Below are positions 54,170 to 64,000 of a stretch of DNA of 64,000 nt, in pieces. Each line of letters begins with the position of its first letter. Within the stretch, counting starts at the first letter, position 1. A program made the translations under genes and the position numbers. The notes below the pieces were generated by a model. It saw only the letters and a program-made list of their open reading frames with translations. It was not told the origin of the DNA and did no database searches. Location of the stretch: contig JAULSU010000007.1 in the NCBI GenBank assembly GCA_030512335.1, forward strand, positions 372,001 through 436,000, read 5' to 3'. The DNA comes from Immersiella caudata. Lineage: Eukaryota; Ascomycota; Sordariomycetes; Sordariales; Lasiosphaeriaceae.

Positions 54170-56656
54170 TTACCGAAAATACGCATCCCCCCAATACAAC
54201 CCCTCCACATTGAACCAAGTCAGGCCATTTGTGTTCAGGAAATACAAATTCTTGCAGTCTTCCCCTCGCCCCCATTTCCCCGGATCTTCAAACGTACTGC
54301 ACTTGGCCTCCTCCCCCGGATCCGACGACTCCCTCGGATCCACCGCCGTGTACCCATCCAAGGGACCCGGCCGAATGGCCATGAGCGCCGGCCCACTCGC
54401 GCTCTGCACCTTTGCAAAGAACAAGCCCGCGTCTATCAGAGAGGCCGTGTGCAAAGGCATGTCGATTGAGAAGCCTGGGGAACCCGCTTCTTTCCGGATA
54501 AAAATGGTACTGAAAGGGCCCTCCTTGTTCGTAACCACAATCGGCTCGAGCCGAAGCAAGATAGACAGAAATAGCTGCACTGGGACCCGCGAGACGGCCA
54601 CGACTTCGGACACGGACCGACAGACGACGCGGCCGCGGAAGAAGTCGCGCCACGGCCAGTTCTCCACGCGCAGGGACTTCATAAAGATGGTGAAGAAGCC
54701 AGCTAGTGCCCAGCAAAAGAGGGAAATGTTGAATGGATCCACACCTTGGATTCGCTCGTTGACGCTGAAACCAATGACGAGGCCGCCAGCTACCAAAATA
54801 GCACAGCATGTAAGCGTACTCCAGCAGTACCAGCGAGATCGGATGATGATGCAAGAGTTGTCGAATGTGAACTGATCCACGACGTCCAGACCGGCTCGGA
54901 TTGTCTTATTCTTCTCGATAAGCTGCTGTCGGAGCAGATGGTCACCCATGCCGCGATGTCGTAAGCTTGAGGACATCGGGCCTAGCGCCAGCGCCCGCTG
55001 TTCGGCGATGGGGCATGCTGAAACTGGCGTAACGTCTGGGTCGTTCTCGAATGCTTCCTGCTTGAACGAGTTGTACTCGCTGGTTGATATCATGAACGAC
55101 GCCAAGAAGCGGATCTCCATGCACTTGGAGATGGGGTCCCCGCGGTCGGAGAAGATGATGGCTCTTTGCGTGGTGCTCTCCAGCTGGCTGATGAAGGGTC
55201 CACATACCATGGAGAAAGGGACGAGGGCAGCGATGATGTCGCGCATCGACGTCAAGTCTAGCTGGCCCGTCCTCGGTTCGCCCAGAAACATGTCGGGCTC
55301 TTCGGCGGCGTCAACGGCCTCGGTCGGCAGCTCAGTCCACTTCCAATATACCATGGTGCTGGGTTGCTTCTCTCCAGGCGCCTCTTGTAGTCCCTGCGGT
55401 CCTACGTGGCGTTGCAGGTCCTCGAGGGCCTTCAGACATACGTCGAAAGCAAAACTAGCACAGTGGACGTCTCCACGACGCCCTGAAGCTCCGATAGCAC
55501 CGTGTCTCTCCTGGCAAAGAATAGATCGCTTTCCCCGAAAGCCGGTGTCGTAGACAATGGAACAAGTCTCAAACGTATCGGGAGCCAGGGATGATTCGCC
55601 ATCCCAGGTCATGGCGCGGTTGACAAGAGAGAGAAGCTGCAGGATCGGACTCCCGAACGAAGCCAGAATCTCGAAATATCGATCCGGTCGAGGGGATATG
55701 CATCTCGCCATGGCAGCCCGCTGCTTTCCGGCTTCCGTTCTCTCCTCTTCTCCCTGAGGTGACGGATCTGGCGCTTGAGCTGACAGTCTTTTCATGTGCT
55801 CAACCCACTCCCTCTTGCCAGCCAAGGTGGTTTGGGCCGCATGATCTAGTCCCACGGCCAAGAGAACCTTGATCTTGGCTGCGCACCTGGCCATGGTGAT
55901 GATGCAGTTGTCGTCCCACAATCCGCCCTGCATGGTGCGGAGGAGGATTTGGGTAATTGTCGTCGTCATGTAGTTGATGACGCTGTGCAGAACTTCATCG
56001 TTGAATGCATCCAGCTTCATGCTCGCAAGGGTCTCTCTCTGGTCCCTTGGGGCATCGGGCCCGAACGCCGCGAGAATGTCACCGTGTTTTGCCTGGAAAA
56101 GGTCTGGGTCGGATCGGATCGGATAGTGTTGGAGGAAAACGAGCTGCGAGTCGTGGCTGCAGATAGCAAGCGCAAGCCTGATTTGTTTGGCGATCTTGCT
56201 CAATCGTCGGTAGCCGTCCTGATCGGCGCCCCCGAACCAAGCGGGCTCGCCTTCAAGTGTGGCCGGCTGGGCTGAGTTGAGCGCTTCCACCAGGCGGCGC
56301 ACTTCCAGGGAGCAGAGCTCAAGCTGTTTCGCTTCCGTGATTCCGTAGCGAGTCACATCCGCAAAGACAGGAAGGCCTGCGGTGCTGAACTCGGGTCCGG
56401 CCTTGAACGTCTGGTTCGACCGGAGTTTCTTGATGATGTCGTCCGCATTCAGCGCCCACACGGTGCGCCGTTTAGCGTCGCGGGTTTCGGAAGTGCCAGA
56501 GTCATTTGACAGGCTCCGTACATGCTGCTTTGGAGTTTTGCCGATTGCTGTCTCGGGCTTGAGCAATGTGGTTCTCCTCACGAGCCCACCCGGTTCCGCT
56601 GGGTCGGCGTTGGTAATGGTTGATGCATGACGCAATGGTCCAGGTATGGGCGCCAT
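54170..56656 (-). CDS. Large fungal hypothetical membrane protein
   Basis: Single exon, 828 residues starting MAPIPGPLRHASTITNAD. The first 60-70 residues are polar. The long soluble part contains a helix-rich region (ELCSLEVRRLVEALNSA, RLSKIAKQIRLALAICSHD). Two membrane helices stand close together: about 610-632 (STLTCCAILVAGGLVIGFSV) and about 643-660 (ISLFCWALAGFFTIFM). A further hydrophobic stretch follows (VPVQLFLSILLRLEP), then ALMAIRPGP and an aromatic-rich end NLYFLNTNGLTWFN. No known domain. Shared upstream region (597 bp) with the AAA ATPase on the other strand. A sizable intact frame with natural composition; clearly a gene, function unknown. Confidence 0.78.
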   Translation of the reverse strand: MAPIPGPLRHASTITNADPAEPGGLVRRTTLLKPETAIGKTPKQHVRSLSNDSGTSETRDAKRRTVWALNADDIIKKLRSNQTFKAGPEFSTAGLPVFADVTRYGITEAKQLELCSLEVRRLVEALNSAQPATLEGEPAWFGGADQDGYRRLSKIAKQIRLALAICSHDSQLVFLQHYPIRSDPDLFQAKHGDILAAFGPDAPRDQRETLASMKLDAFNDEVLHSVINYMTTTITQILLRTMQGGLWDDNCIITMARCAAKIKVLLAVGLDHAAQTTLAGKREWVEHMKRLSAQAPDPSPQGEEERTEAGKQRAAMARCISPRPDRYFEILASFGSPILQLLSLVNRAMTWDGESSLAPDTFETCSIVYDTGFRGKRSILCQERHGAIGASGRRGDVHCASFAFDVCLKALEDLQRHVGPQGLQEAPGEKQPSTMVYWKWTELPTEAVDAAEEPDMFLGEPRTGQLDLTSMRDIIAALVPFSMVCGPFISQLESTTQRAIIFSDRGDPISKCMEIRFLASFMISTSEYNSFKQEAFENDPDVTPVSACPIAEQRALALGPMSSSLRHRGMGDHLLRQQLIEKNKTIRAGLDVVDQFTFDNSCIIIRSRWYCWSTLTCCAILVAGGLVIGFSVNERIQGVDPFNISLFCWALAGFFTIFMKSLRVENWPWRDFFRGRVVCRSVSEVVAVSRVPVQLFLSILLRLEPIVVTNKEGPFSTIFIRKEAGSPGFSIDMPLHTASLIDAGLFFAKVQSASGPALMAIRPGPLDGYTAVDPRESSDPGEEAKCSTFEDPGKWGRGEDCKNLYFLNTNGLTWFNVEGLYWGDAYFR

Positions 56657-57253
56657 GGCGATGGAGCGGTATTGTTATGTCGTCTCGTCTCGTCGGGGAT
56701 CGCAGTTCTTGTGGGGATGTTGTCGAGGCATGCGAGAGACTCCACCGCAGCGGGGCCGTAAGGCCCTGTGTCGCAGAACGTGAGCCGTCATCGGGTCTGG
56801 CATCGAGGCATCCGTGGATTCTTCATTTCCGAGGTCGTGCAGGATCAGGCGCAATTGCCGCAACCAATTTCATGTGCTGCATGCGGCTTCAATGTGCGTT
56901 GCCGCGTGATGGTTGGACGGGTGCTCTCTGCAATGCATGCAGTGCTTTGGCCGACAGGCAGGAACTCTGCCATCGGGTTTGTGTCTGGCAAGAGCGACCC
57001 AATGGACCCTGGCCACGCCTAGATGGCCCAAAGATCGTCGCCGCAGAGGACTGCCCTGTAATCTCGGGTCCGCACCTACCGACGTTGTGGAAGGCCCCTA
57101 GGATGCGTCGGGTTGGAGTGGGGGCGTTATTCGACCTCTACATTTCCACGGGCAACATCCCAGCGAGGCTCTGCTGTTTTTCTAGGCATTGGGAATTTCT
57201 TGCGGACCGAATGTCTCGTCTTCGCACATCTCAACCGCATCGCTCAAAGCAAG
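56657..57253. promoter_or_regulatory. Likely bidirectional promoter region
   Basis: The only space between the divergent starts of the 828-residue membrane protein (56656, minus) and the AAA ATPase (57254, plus). No motif can be assigned. Confidence 0.45.
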
Positions 57254-59507
57254 ATGTCCACGACCTTGAGCCCCGCTCTTTTCTCGTCCTACAAAGGACT
57301 GGCCGCCACAGGAGACCGTGATTCGCAGGAAAGCCAACCTCCAGTAGAACCCGTCGTCTTCAACGCCAAACTCTGCGATATCACGCAAGCCTGGCTTTCC
57401 GAGTCGGAGCGCGGGGAATGCTACCTCACCGGCCAAGTAGGCTCGACGAGGGAGTCCATCGACAAGCGCTTCGGCTCCAACTCCCTAATCCTCCGCCGAA
57501 ATGTCTACCCCGCCGGGAAGCCGCCTGAGCTGCAACTCGAGATCCAATCTGACCTGCTGCAGGACGCCTTCCAAAGGGCCGTCGTAGGCGTGCGAACCAT
57601 CAACACCTTCGCCAACCCCATCGTCGTCAAGGATCCATACCATGAGCTGTACCACTTCCGTTCCGAGATCGCCGAAGCGTGCTCCGCCGCTGACCTAACT
57701 GCCGCCCAATATGAACGGCTACAGCGCGAGCTGAAAGTGCTCAACGACTTCATGGGCGAGCACCTCGGCGACGCAATCGCCGAATCCGAAGCGCTGATGG
57801 CGGTGGGGAACATCACCTCTGCGTGTCTCTGGTCCATCTTCAAGCCCGGAGAGCCTGTCGTCCTGCGGCGCCAGGTGCCCGGCGGACGGTTCGAGACGTT
57901 TTGCGGAATCCTGCAGAGCGCCCGCCAATCGCGAACGCCCAACGGCACACCCGTATGGTCGACGACGATTCGGCACATGGACTTTGAGGGCGACCGTTTT
58001 GGCGTCGTGGAAGACAATTACGAGTTTTTGTTGTTCGCTGGCCAGCAACCCATCACGTTGCTTCCAATATACCCGTTATCTTATTCATCGGCACGGACGG
58101 CCGTTGTCACAGAGTTGGAGGCCCGAGGCCGGACCTTTATCTCCCTCTGCCGAAGCACGATGGAGAAGAGCGGTAGTGGCCACATGGGGTACAGCGGACC
58201 GGTCTGGGTCCAGCGGAAGAATTACCAAGTGGACGGCTGCGACTTCTTTGATGCGCCCGAGAGGACGGCAAGTCCACTTCTCCGTGAGCGCGACTAAGCT
58301 AACTCGAAGCAGATTGTAGGCCGCGTCATGATCGATCCAGAGGGGTACAAGGACGAAACCAGCACCTTCCGAAAGCGAGTCGTCGCCAGCTCCTTCTCCG
58401 CAGCCAAACACATGCAGCCTCGGCCAGCACGCCCAGACGATTCAAGCGACGAGAGCGCGGACTTCGATGACATGGGGGATGACATCGCTTTGGTGGACCC
58501 AGACTCACTGACAACCGACGAACTGATGACCTTTCCCTCACGGGTCGCGGGATACTCGCTCGTCACGAAGGACTCGGGCTTCTTCTTGGTAGACGGTTTC
58601 AAGCCTGTCGAGTGGGAGAGCTCCTGGACCGATCACGTCGTGTCGACATCGCCCAAGATGCAGTCCGTCCTCCGGATTGCGTCTGGGTTTGCTCATCTGT
58701 CGCAGCAGTTTGACTACGGTATTGAGGCCAAGGGCCGAGGCTTGGTGGTTCTTCTCTACGGCCCTTCTGGGTGCGGGAAGACTTTGACAGCTGGTAGGTC
58801 TCCCGTTATCCAATCTGGTGAAAGGCTAACATTCCCCAGAATGCGTGGCAGAAACGCTGCGGGTGCCACTATATCGCGTCAGCGGTGGCGACCTGGGAAC
58901 CAGCCCGTATGAGGTGGAGAAACAGTTGATCAGAGCATTTGATCGTACATCGCGCTGGGGCGCCATCATGCTGTTTGACGAGTCCGACGCCTTTATGACT
59001 CAACGGCGGGAGGACAGCTTGGAACGGAACGCGTTGGTTGCAGGTATGCCAATGCTCTACCCTATCATGCATAGGACAAGACTGACTCTCGCAGGTCTCC
59101 TCAGACTTCTCGAGTACCAAAGAGGGATCATCCTCCTCACAACCAACCGCAGAGAGGACTTCGACGACGCTTTCAACACACGCATCCATGTGTCGATCGA
59201 ATATACTGCGCTCCAAGAGAAGGAAAGGGAGAGCATCTGGCGATGGGAGTTCAAGAAGGCAAACTGGGGCGAGGACTCTCTTTCCGCATCCGAATACAAG
59301 GATTTGAGTCGTCTGAGCTTGGACGGGCGAACCATCAAGAACGCAGTCCATGTGTTGAAGCTGTCGACATCAGCAGTGGGGAAAAGCACCGTGGCGCTGT
59401 CGGACTTGAAGGAAGTGTTGGAGTTTTCGACGGGCAACTTGCGGCTTGAGACGAGGAAGCAGGTTATGGAGTTTTGCCAAGGCGTGAAAGCCCTGGATCC
59501 CATGTGA
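57254..59507 (+). CDS. AAA-family ATPase with DUF7025-type N-terminal domain
   Basis: Four exons, 57254-58228, 58313-58793, 58840-59043, 59095-59507; 690 residues in frame. The introns are 84, 46 and 51 bp. The first ends with a GCTAACTC branch-site-like motif and AAGCAG. The N-terminal half contains the DUF7025 region (about 210-330) typical of fungal AAA proteins: SACLWSIFKPGEPVVL, then YPLSYSSA. After the junction GRVMIDPEGY the linker is acidic (DDMGDDIALVD). The AAA module has FLVDGFKPVEW, Walker A GPSGCGKT (about 475-482), a hydrophobic strand ending LFDE (Walker B, D532/E533), a sensor with IILLTTNR, and FNTRIHVSIEY. The start at MSTTLSP is chosen from an ORF that opens earlier. Role of this family in fungi is largely unknown. 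Confidence 0.9.
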
Positions 59508-60758
59508 AGGCCCGCTTCGCGCAGTTGTTGGTGCGACTGGATAGTGGAGAGAGGGTTCAGGATCAAGAGACTCGGACCGAGCCCGAGTTCATTCGATCGA
59601 GTTTGTCCAGACACCCGAGGCAGGCTGGCAGGAGGGTAATGTCGTACTGCCAAAAATTCTGAATTCGGCACAGGGCACCCGAGTCGTTGGCCCGAGGTCG
59701 CGTGACTCGGCTATTTGATCGACGCTGTTGTTGCCTACCCAACCGAAGGCATCAACACCCCCTGAATGCCGCCCCACTGCCCCTGATCTAGGGCCGCCCT
59801 CAGGGGGAAATGTTCAAGTGCGGTGTCGAAGCAAAAAGACCGTGCACTGCCTACACAAACAGTCATGCCTTTATTATGTCGCGCTTGGGCGGCCTGGCCC
59901 GGCCGCATTGCCGCGGTTGTGAGCCCAATGGGAGGGAGACCCGGCGGTCGGGGAGCGCGGCCCTCTAGGGGGGTCGTCAGTGGTGACGTGATGCACCTTG
60001 CATGGTGGATGGCAGTCAATGCAAGTCACTTTGGTAGTGGTCAGGTCGTGCGTTGCGAGTCTCGTCGGGGTTTTCGGGAGTTAGCCGTGCTGTGGGACAT
60101 TTGTGTACCGCGGTTCTAACTTGTGACATCACGACAGGGTCGGGTCAGTGTATGAGAAGATATGGAGCTTTCATAGTTGAGCCGGGGCGGCTGCATCTAG
60201 ATGATCCAGGGTGTGAGGTTCGTGTTTAGGCTCAGGGGTACATGAGGGCAGGCAGCGCAGCTTTCGGAAATGGAACACCACCATCATAACTTCTATAATC
60301 CCCATTACAAGGACACGCGAGACGATTGATGGGGATATTCTTCGGTGCCCCTCATGGTATGATGCATTTAACCAAAGTGATATTCAACCATGTCAACATC
60401 GGCAACACATTCTGGACACATTCCTGACACATCCGCTCTCCAGTGGTTCTAAAGCGTCACAAACCTTGGCCACACAATCTCTCCATTTCGGAAAACTTGG
60501 ACAAAGCCAAAATGATGACAACGATCGGCCGTAACAGTCGTTTGACAACGCGATCGACTAGGTAGATTTCCAGCGGATGGGGAACCATCTGATTCTGCGC
60601 ACATAAAAGAGTGAGCTGCAGTCGCGGTCGTTTCCTGTCCTTCCTTCTCCTCCAAGCGTTTCCCGCTCTCGCAAGTCCATTCCTGGCACATGTTGTACCC
60701 CATCTCAGAACGAGTAAGCAAGACCCCTGAAGACATCGCATGCATCCTCAGACTGAAC
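59508..60758. other. Intergenic, nothing firm
   Basis: Open frames on both strands near 60449-60741 could be a 3' exon of the small gene at 60759-61070, but no splice fits well. Otherwise nothing seen. Confidence 0.4.
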
Positions 60759-61070
60759 TCAATGCTCACAAAAATTATACGTCTTCTCCACCCGGTCCTC
60801 TCTAGCCTTCTCCTGAAACCCCATCCTCCCTTTCATCAACTCCAACCGGTGCCCCTCAGCCTTCTCCCTCGTCATCGGCAGCGCCTCGCCAAAATACCCC
60901 TTCACCATCTCCATCACCTCCGGAGGCAGTTTCCCCTTCTCCGCCATCCTCCCCTCCTTAAAAGCCCTCTTAATTACCTCCCTCCCTATCCCCTTTTCCC
61001 TCAAAAGCCCCGCAACCTCCACCAGAAGCTCCGACCCCCTTAACTTCTCCCCTCGTACCCCAATGTCCAT
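60759..61070 (-). CDS. Hypothetical protein, incomplete model
   Basis: A 103-codon frame from the ATG at 61070 with convincing composition: LLVEVAGLLREKGIGREVIKR, EGRMAEKGKLPPEVMEMV, EALPMTREKAEGHRL, helix-rich and charged. The frame then runs into AT-rich sequence and a stop, suggesting a splice donor (GTATAA or GTGAGC) near 60775-60790 and a 3' exon with MCQEWTCESGKRLEEK around 60620-60690. The phases do not fit simply, so only the first exon is given. Family unknown. Confidence 0.42.
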   Translation of the reverse strand: MDIGVRGEKLRGSELLVEVAGLLREKGIGREVIKRAFKEGRMAEKGKLPPEVMEMVKGYFGEALPMTREKAEGHRLELMKGRMGFQEKAREDRVEKTYNFCEH

Positions 61071-61465
61071 CGCGTTGTGGCGATCGGCACCAGCTTGAGG
61101 GAGCTCTGGTGCGTGGACTCGGGGCCGGGGGTCAGGGGGCCTGGGGACACCCGGCCAGGGGTTGGTTATCTTGAACCGTCGCTCGGCTTCCCGTTCGGCC
61201 TCCGCAAAACAAAACCTCTTGGCTTTTTCGGTTCGGCGAGTATGGGTGTAAGCACGACGAGGGGGCGGGGTCTTTAGCGCGAGCCGCCCGTTCAGCGGCG
61301 CCAGCTTGCCGAATGGCCTTGAGCTGGGCCCTTAGTGTGAGTGACCAGCTTACCGCTAGCAATATACGACCGGGCTCGGCACTTTGAGAAGCGCGGGCAC
61401 CCATCACCAAGCCTGTACACCGCCAGAGATGCTATCGTCATCAGGAAGTGCTTCTCCAAAAAGAA

Positions 61466-61783
61466 TCATGAGTAATCGGTCAGAATACCCATAAAATCGA
61501 AAATGATGTTCTTAGTTATATAACTGCGCAACCCTCTCCAAATTTTTGCTGGTACTGTAATATCATGCTGGCTGTTCTCGAAGAAAAGCGCATTACCAGC
61601 AGCTTCTGCAATAGTACCCTTCGCCGCGGAACTAGCAGTTGTAATTTTGGGAAGCTGTTGTAGCGGCACCTCTAATTGATCCTTAGTTTCTTTCTGAATG
61701 TTTTCCGATAGATATTGGCTTTGCTCCAACCGCCACGTCTCTATCCTGCGGTTTCGCTCGATTTTCTGAGCTTTTTGTCTCAT
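61466..61783 (-). CDS. Hypothetical protein, weak call
   Basis: 105-codon frame reading a helical charged N-terminus (QKIERNRRIETWRLEQSQY) and PLQQLPKITTASSAAKGT. More AT-rich than neighbouring genes. No family recognised; might be an exon or fragment. Confidence 0.28.
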   Translation of the reverse strand: MRQKAQKIERNRRIETWRLEQSQYLSENIQKETKDQLEVPLQQLPKITTASSAAKGTIAEAAGNALFFENSQHDITVPAKIWRGLRSYITKNIIFDFMGILTDYS

Positions 61784-61896
61784 AAGTTCTAAACACGTCG
61801 AGCCAACGTTCTCTCTTCCACATTCGGAGCTGCATTGCTTAAACTTAAATACTCAATTGTACCCTTGAGTGTTTTTCCTCGGTCCGTTGACTCTGA

Positions 61897-62343
61897 ATGA
61901 GCCTAGGCCATTATGAGCCGGAAATATGTGTGATTGCTGCTCCGCAGGAAGGAACTGGTACTGCTACTACTTCGGACATGCATTTGGTAGCGCCCGTGTG
62001 TGCTGTTGTTGGAGATCTCCCCGTGCAAGCACAGAAAAGAATTTTGTTTGATAGCCCCGGTGGTCGCGCGTCGCCTGATAATGGTAATGAGTCGCCGCCG
62101 CGTCCTCCCATTGCATGTGTGGTGGTTGGATGTGGGTTGGAGCGGCGGCTGGGAAGTCCGGATCAAGAGTGTTATGTGTTGCTTGTCGAGGAGGAGGCTG
62201 GTTTAGAGGGGAAGGGGAAGGAGAAGGAGAAGGAGAAGGAGAAGGAGAACGGGAAGGACGGTGATGATGAAAAGGTGTACTGTTACTACCGAAGGGTTGG
62301 GGTGGTGGTTCTGGAGCGGCAGTATATTGTTGCGTTGGAGTAG
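61897..62343 (+). CDS. Hypothetical protein, possible C-terminal fragment
   Basis: 148 residues: MSLGHYEPEICVIAAPQ, VAPVCAVVGDLPVQAQKRI, IACVVVGCGLERR, ECYVLLVEEEAG, a Lys/Glu-rich run from a (GAGAAG)n microsatellite at about 62213-62250, then YYRRVGVVVLERQYIVALE. The beta-strand-rich, Val/Cys-rich sequence resembles the end of larger fungal proteins rather than a whole one, so the 5' part may be lost or in unseen exons. Real protein composition, family not named. Confidence 0.45.
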   Translation: MSLGHYEPEICVIAAPQEGTGTATTSDMHLVAPVCAVVGDLPVQAQKRILFDSPGGRASPDNGNESPPRPPIACVVVGCGLERRLGSPDQECYVLLVEEEAGLEGKGKEKEKEKEKENGKDGDDEKVYCYYRRVGVVVLERQYIVALE

Positions 62344-62813
62344 AAGGATGGGGTTGAGAAGGCGAGGGTGGCTTGGATTAAGTGAAGGTGAGAAAGCTGG
62401 GTGGTTTGGCTTGGGGTGAATTCACTCGTTTGGTAGAACTGACGGTTTCATTTTGTTATACCACCCTAAACCCGATGCTCACCCATTCTCGTAGTCATGT
62501 AGCTTTTTATTAGCTCTGACCAGTCTAGATCAATTTTGCTTTGGTGGTTGGAAGCCGATTTTTTGGAATTTACCGCAAAAAGGCTGGCGCCAAGCCCTGC
62601 CTCTTACCGCACGAGCTATCAGAAACACTGCACCTTGGAATTGGTGAAAATGAAGTGGGTTCCAGAAGCTTGGTTGTATTGCTTGTTGAGGTTCTGGCGA
62701 ATCAGCAGTTGCAGTTCACCACCCGCCGGCAACTCAACGGACATCATACTTCAACCCACCACCAGCAACTTCACACCCTTCCTTTTCCAAGAGGAGAAGA
62801 AAAATAACACAAA
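62344..62813. other. Intergenic
   Basis: Upstream of the CinA-like sequence; no gene seen. Confidence 0.5.
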
Positions 62814-63383
62814 ATGCCAACCCCCTCAAAATCAACCAAATCCCCCATCTCCATCGCAACCGACACAATCAACCTCCTCACCTCTTCCAACACCACTCTC
62901 TCCATCGCCGAATCCCTCACCGGCGACGCCATCATGTCCACGTTAACCGCCCTCCCCGGCGTCGGCTCCGTCTTCCACGGCGGCATCGTAGCCTACGACA
63001 CCCCCCTCAAAATCACCGCCCTCAGTGTCGACAAATACTTCGTCGACGGCGAAGGGGTAGTCCACCCCGACGTCGCGGCGCAAATGGCAAGGGGCGTGAG
63101 GGACATGATGAAATACGATGGGGGGCATTACCGAGAAGGGGGTGAGATGGGGGTTGGCGACGACGGGTGTGGCGGAGCCGGGAAAGCAGGATGGGAAGGA
63201 TATGGGGACGGTGTATTGGGGTTGCGGGGCCGGGGATGGAAGGGGGAAGGGGGGAAGGGGGGAAGGGGTATCGGCCGTTTTTGGTTTCCGGGGACAAGGG
63301 AGGGGGTTATTGAGGGGGCTGTGGGAGACGTTGAGGGTGTTGAGGGTGTTGAGGGGGGGTTGATGGAGTGGGAGGGGGAATGA
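62814..63383 (+). pseudogene. CinA/PncC-like gene with G-run frame changes
   Basis: C-terminal-CinA-type nicotinamide-nucleotide amidohydrolase family. The start reads well: SIATDTINLLTSSNTTLSIAESLTGDAIMSTL (the AESLTG core is the family signature), FHGGIVAYDTPLK, then GVVHPDVAAQMARGVRDM. At the G6 run near 63119 the coding sense moves to another frame (GLATTGVAEPGKQDG, GTVY), and downstream, within a G/A-rich low-complexity stretch, to a third; the normal end of the family then seems to appear back in the first frame before the stop at 63383. All changes sit in or beside G runs, so sequencing error is possible as well as true decay. The main frame after 63119 is Gly/Glu-rich and not the conserved protein. 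Confidence 0.68.
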
Positions 63384-64000
63384 TGAGGAGGACGGTTGAG
63401 GTGGAGTATGTGCTAGTTGTGGGCTTTAACTTCGAGTTGAGCTTGGCACTTGTCGTCAGGTGGGCCGGCGTCGATTGCGGCCCTGCGAGGCACCCTCAAT
63501 GGACCCTTCAGTTGGTAGCCTTGGTGCTTTGGTGGAATATAGGTAGCTGGCGAACTGGAGTTCTTATTGAGGTTCTTATTAAAGCTTGAGGGGGTTTCAT
63601 ATGCTTCTACGAAACACATGTGCATCAATCGCCCTACATTCCGTTGAGACAAGGCAGCCTCCAACCCTAACCCTACCATGGTTGTGAATGTTGTTTGCAG
63701 CAGGATGCTGGGATGCCGCTTCTGGATGGCCTATGACGTCACCGCTCCACACACAGTGCCCTAATGTACAAAGCCAGCAGCAGCACACACCGTACCGCTA
63801 TCCCAACTGCATGGAACTCACACCATATTCGATCGATAACGTCAGTCGCGACGATCCCGTAGGTCTAGAACACGGCTCAGCAGCGCGGCTGCTCCGACAA
63901 TGGAATTTCGGCAAATACCCGCGTCGCTTCGGCGGCTCTGCCTCCTGAGCCTCCCTGCGCTTGTGACGTCGTTCGGCACCGTCAACGAACCCAACATTCT
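63384..64000. other. Intergenic, nothing recognised
   Basis: Short open frames on both strands without resemblance. A CCCTAACCCTA motif near 63664 resembles telomeric repeat but is only about two units. Confidence 0.45.

Noticed and set aside
1..64000. CRISPR arrays, operons, Shine-Dalgarno sites
   Set aside because: The window is eukaryotic (spliceosomal introns, fungal families); no regularly spaced identical repeats of CRISPR type were seen.

Overview
This window is from a filamentous ascomycete (Pezizomycotina). The evidence is short GT-AG introns (about 50-100 bp) and fungal gene families: a HET-domain protein, a fungal rhodopsin-type receptor, a GPI-type aspartic protease, Zn2Cys6 and P450 remnants, a DUF7025 AAA ATPase and a GH27 alpha-galactosidase. 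There is also AT-rich transposon decay that resembles repeat-induced point mutation. The species is not identifiable from sequence alone. Splice models were built by eye from reading frames, splice sites and family expectations.

0-9 kb: a GPI-type aspartic protease (884-2468, minus). Directly upstream is a complete but decayed hAT transposon (2517-4904) with 13-bp inverted ends and a perfect 8-bp target duplication; it sits 41 bp before the protease start codon. A quiet stretch is followed by a broken Zn2Cys6 transcription factor gene (6781-8561).

9-25 kb: a large HET-domain protein (8768-12142, minus), a CorA-like metal transporter (15627-17349, minus, five exons), an 88-residue three-exon gene (17955-18379), a protein kinase with a long N-terminal region (18465-21136, minus), a decayed 21-bp/heptad repeat tract (22880-23450) and a secreted DUF3237 protein.

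25-34 kb: tRNA-Arg(UCG), an F-box pseudogene followed by an intact F-box gene, alpha-galactosidase convergent with a SAM methyltransferase whose start codon follows a 26-base homopolymer, two tandem-repeat arrays, and a 68-residue cysteine-containing protein.

34-50 kb: a rhodopsin-type membrane receptor, a YwbE-like protein with a terminal zinc-finger-like motif, a small secreted protein, a P450 pseudogene, a conserved hypothetical, and a 700-residue protein with a NucA/NucB-type nuclease signature whose proline-rich linker appears to be read in a shifted frame between two C-tracts. Two truncated pseudogenes then abut head to head (one unknown family, one purine-cytosine permease).

50-64 kb: a PIF1-family helicase with a four-cysteine insertion, two LTR-like repeats, a second heptad-repeat locus, a divergent pair made of an 828-residue membrane protein and a DUF7025 AAA ATPase, several weak hypotheticals, and a CinA/PncC-like gene broken by G-run frame changes.

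Overall this is an accessory-like region: about 14 well-supported genes are interleaved with at least seven pseudogenes (counting the transposase), a DNA transposon, LTR remnants and several tandem repeats.
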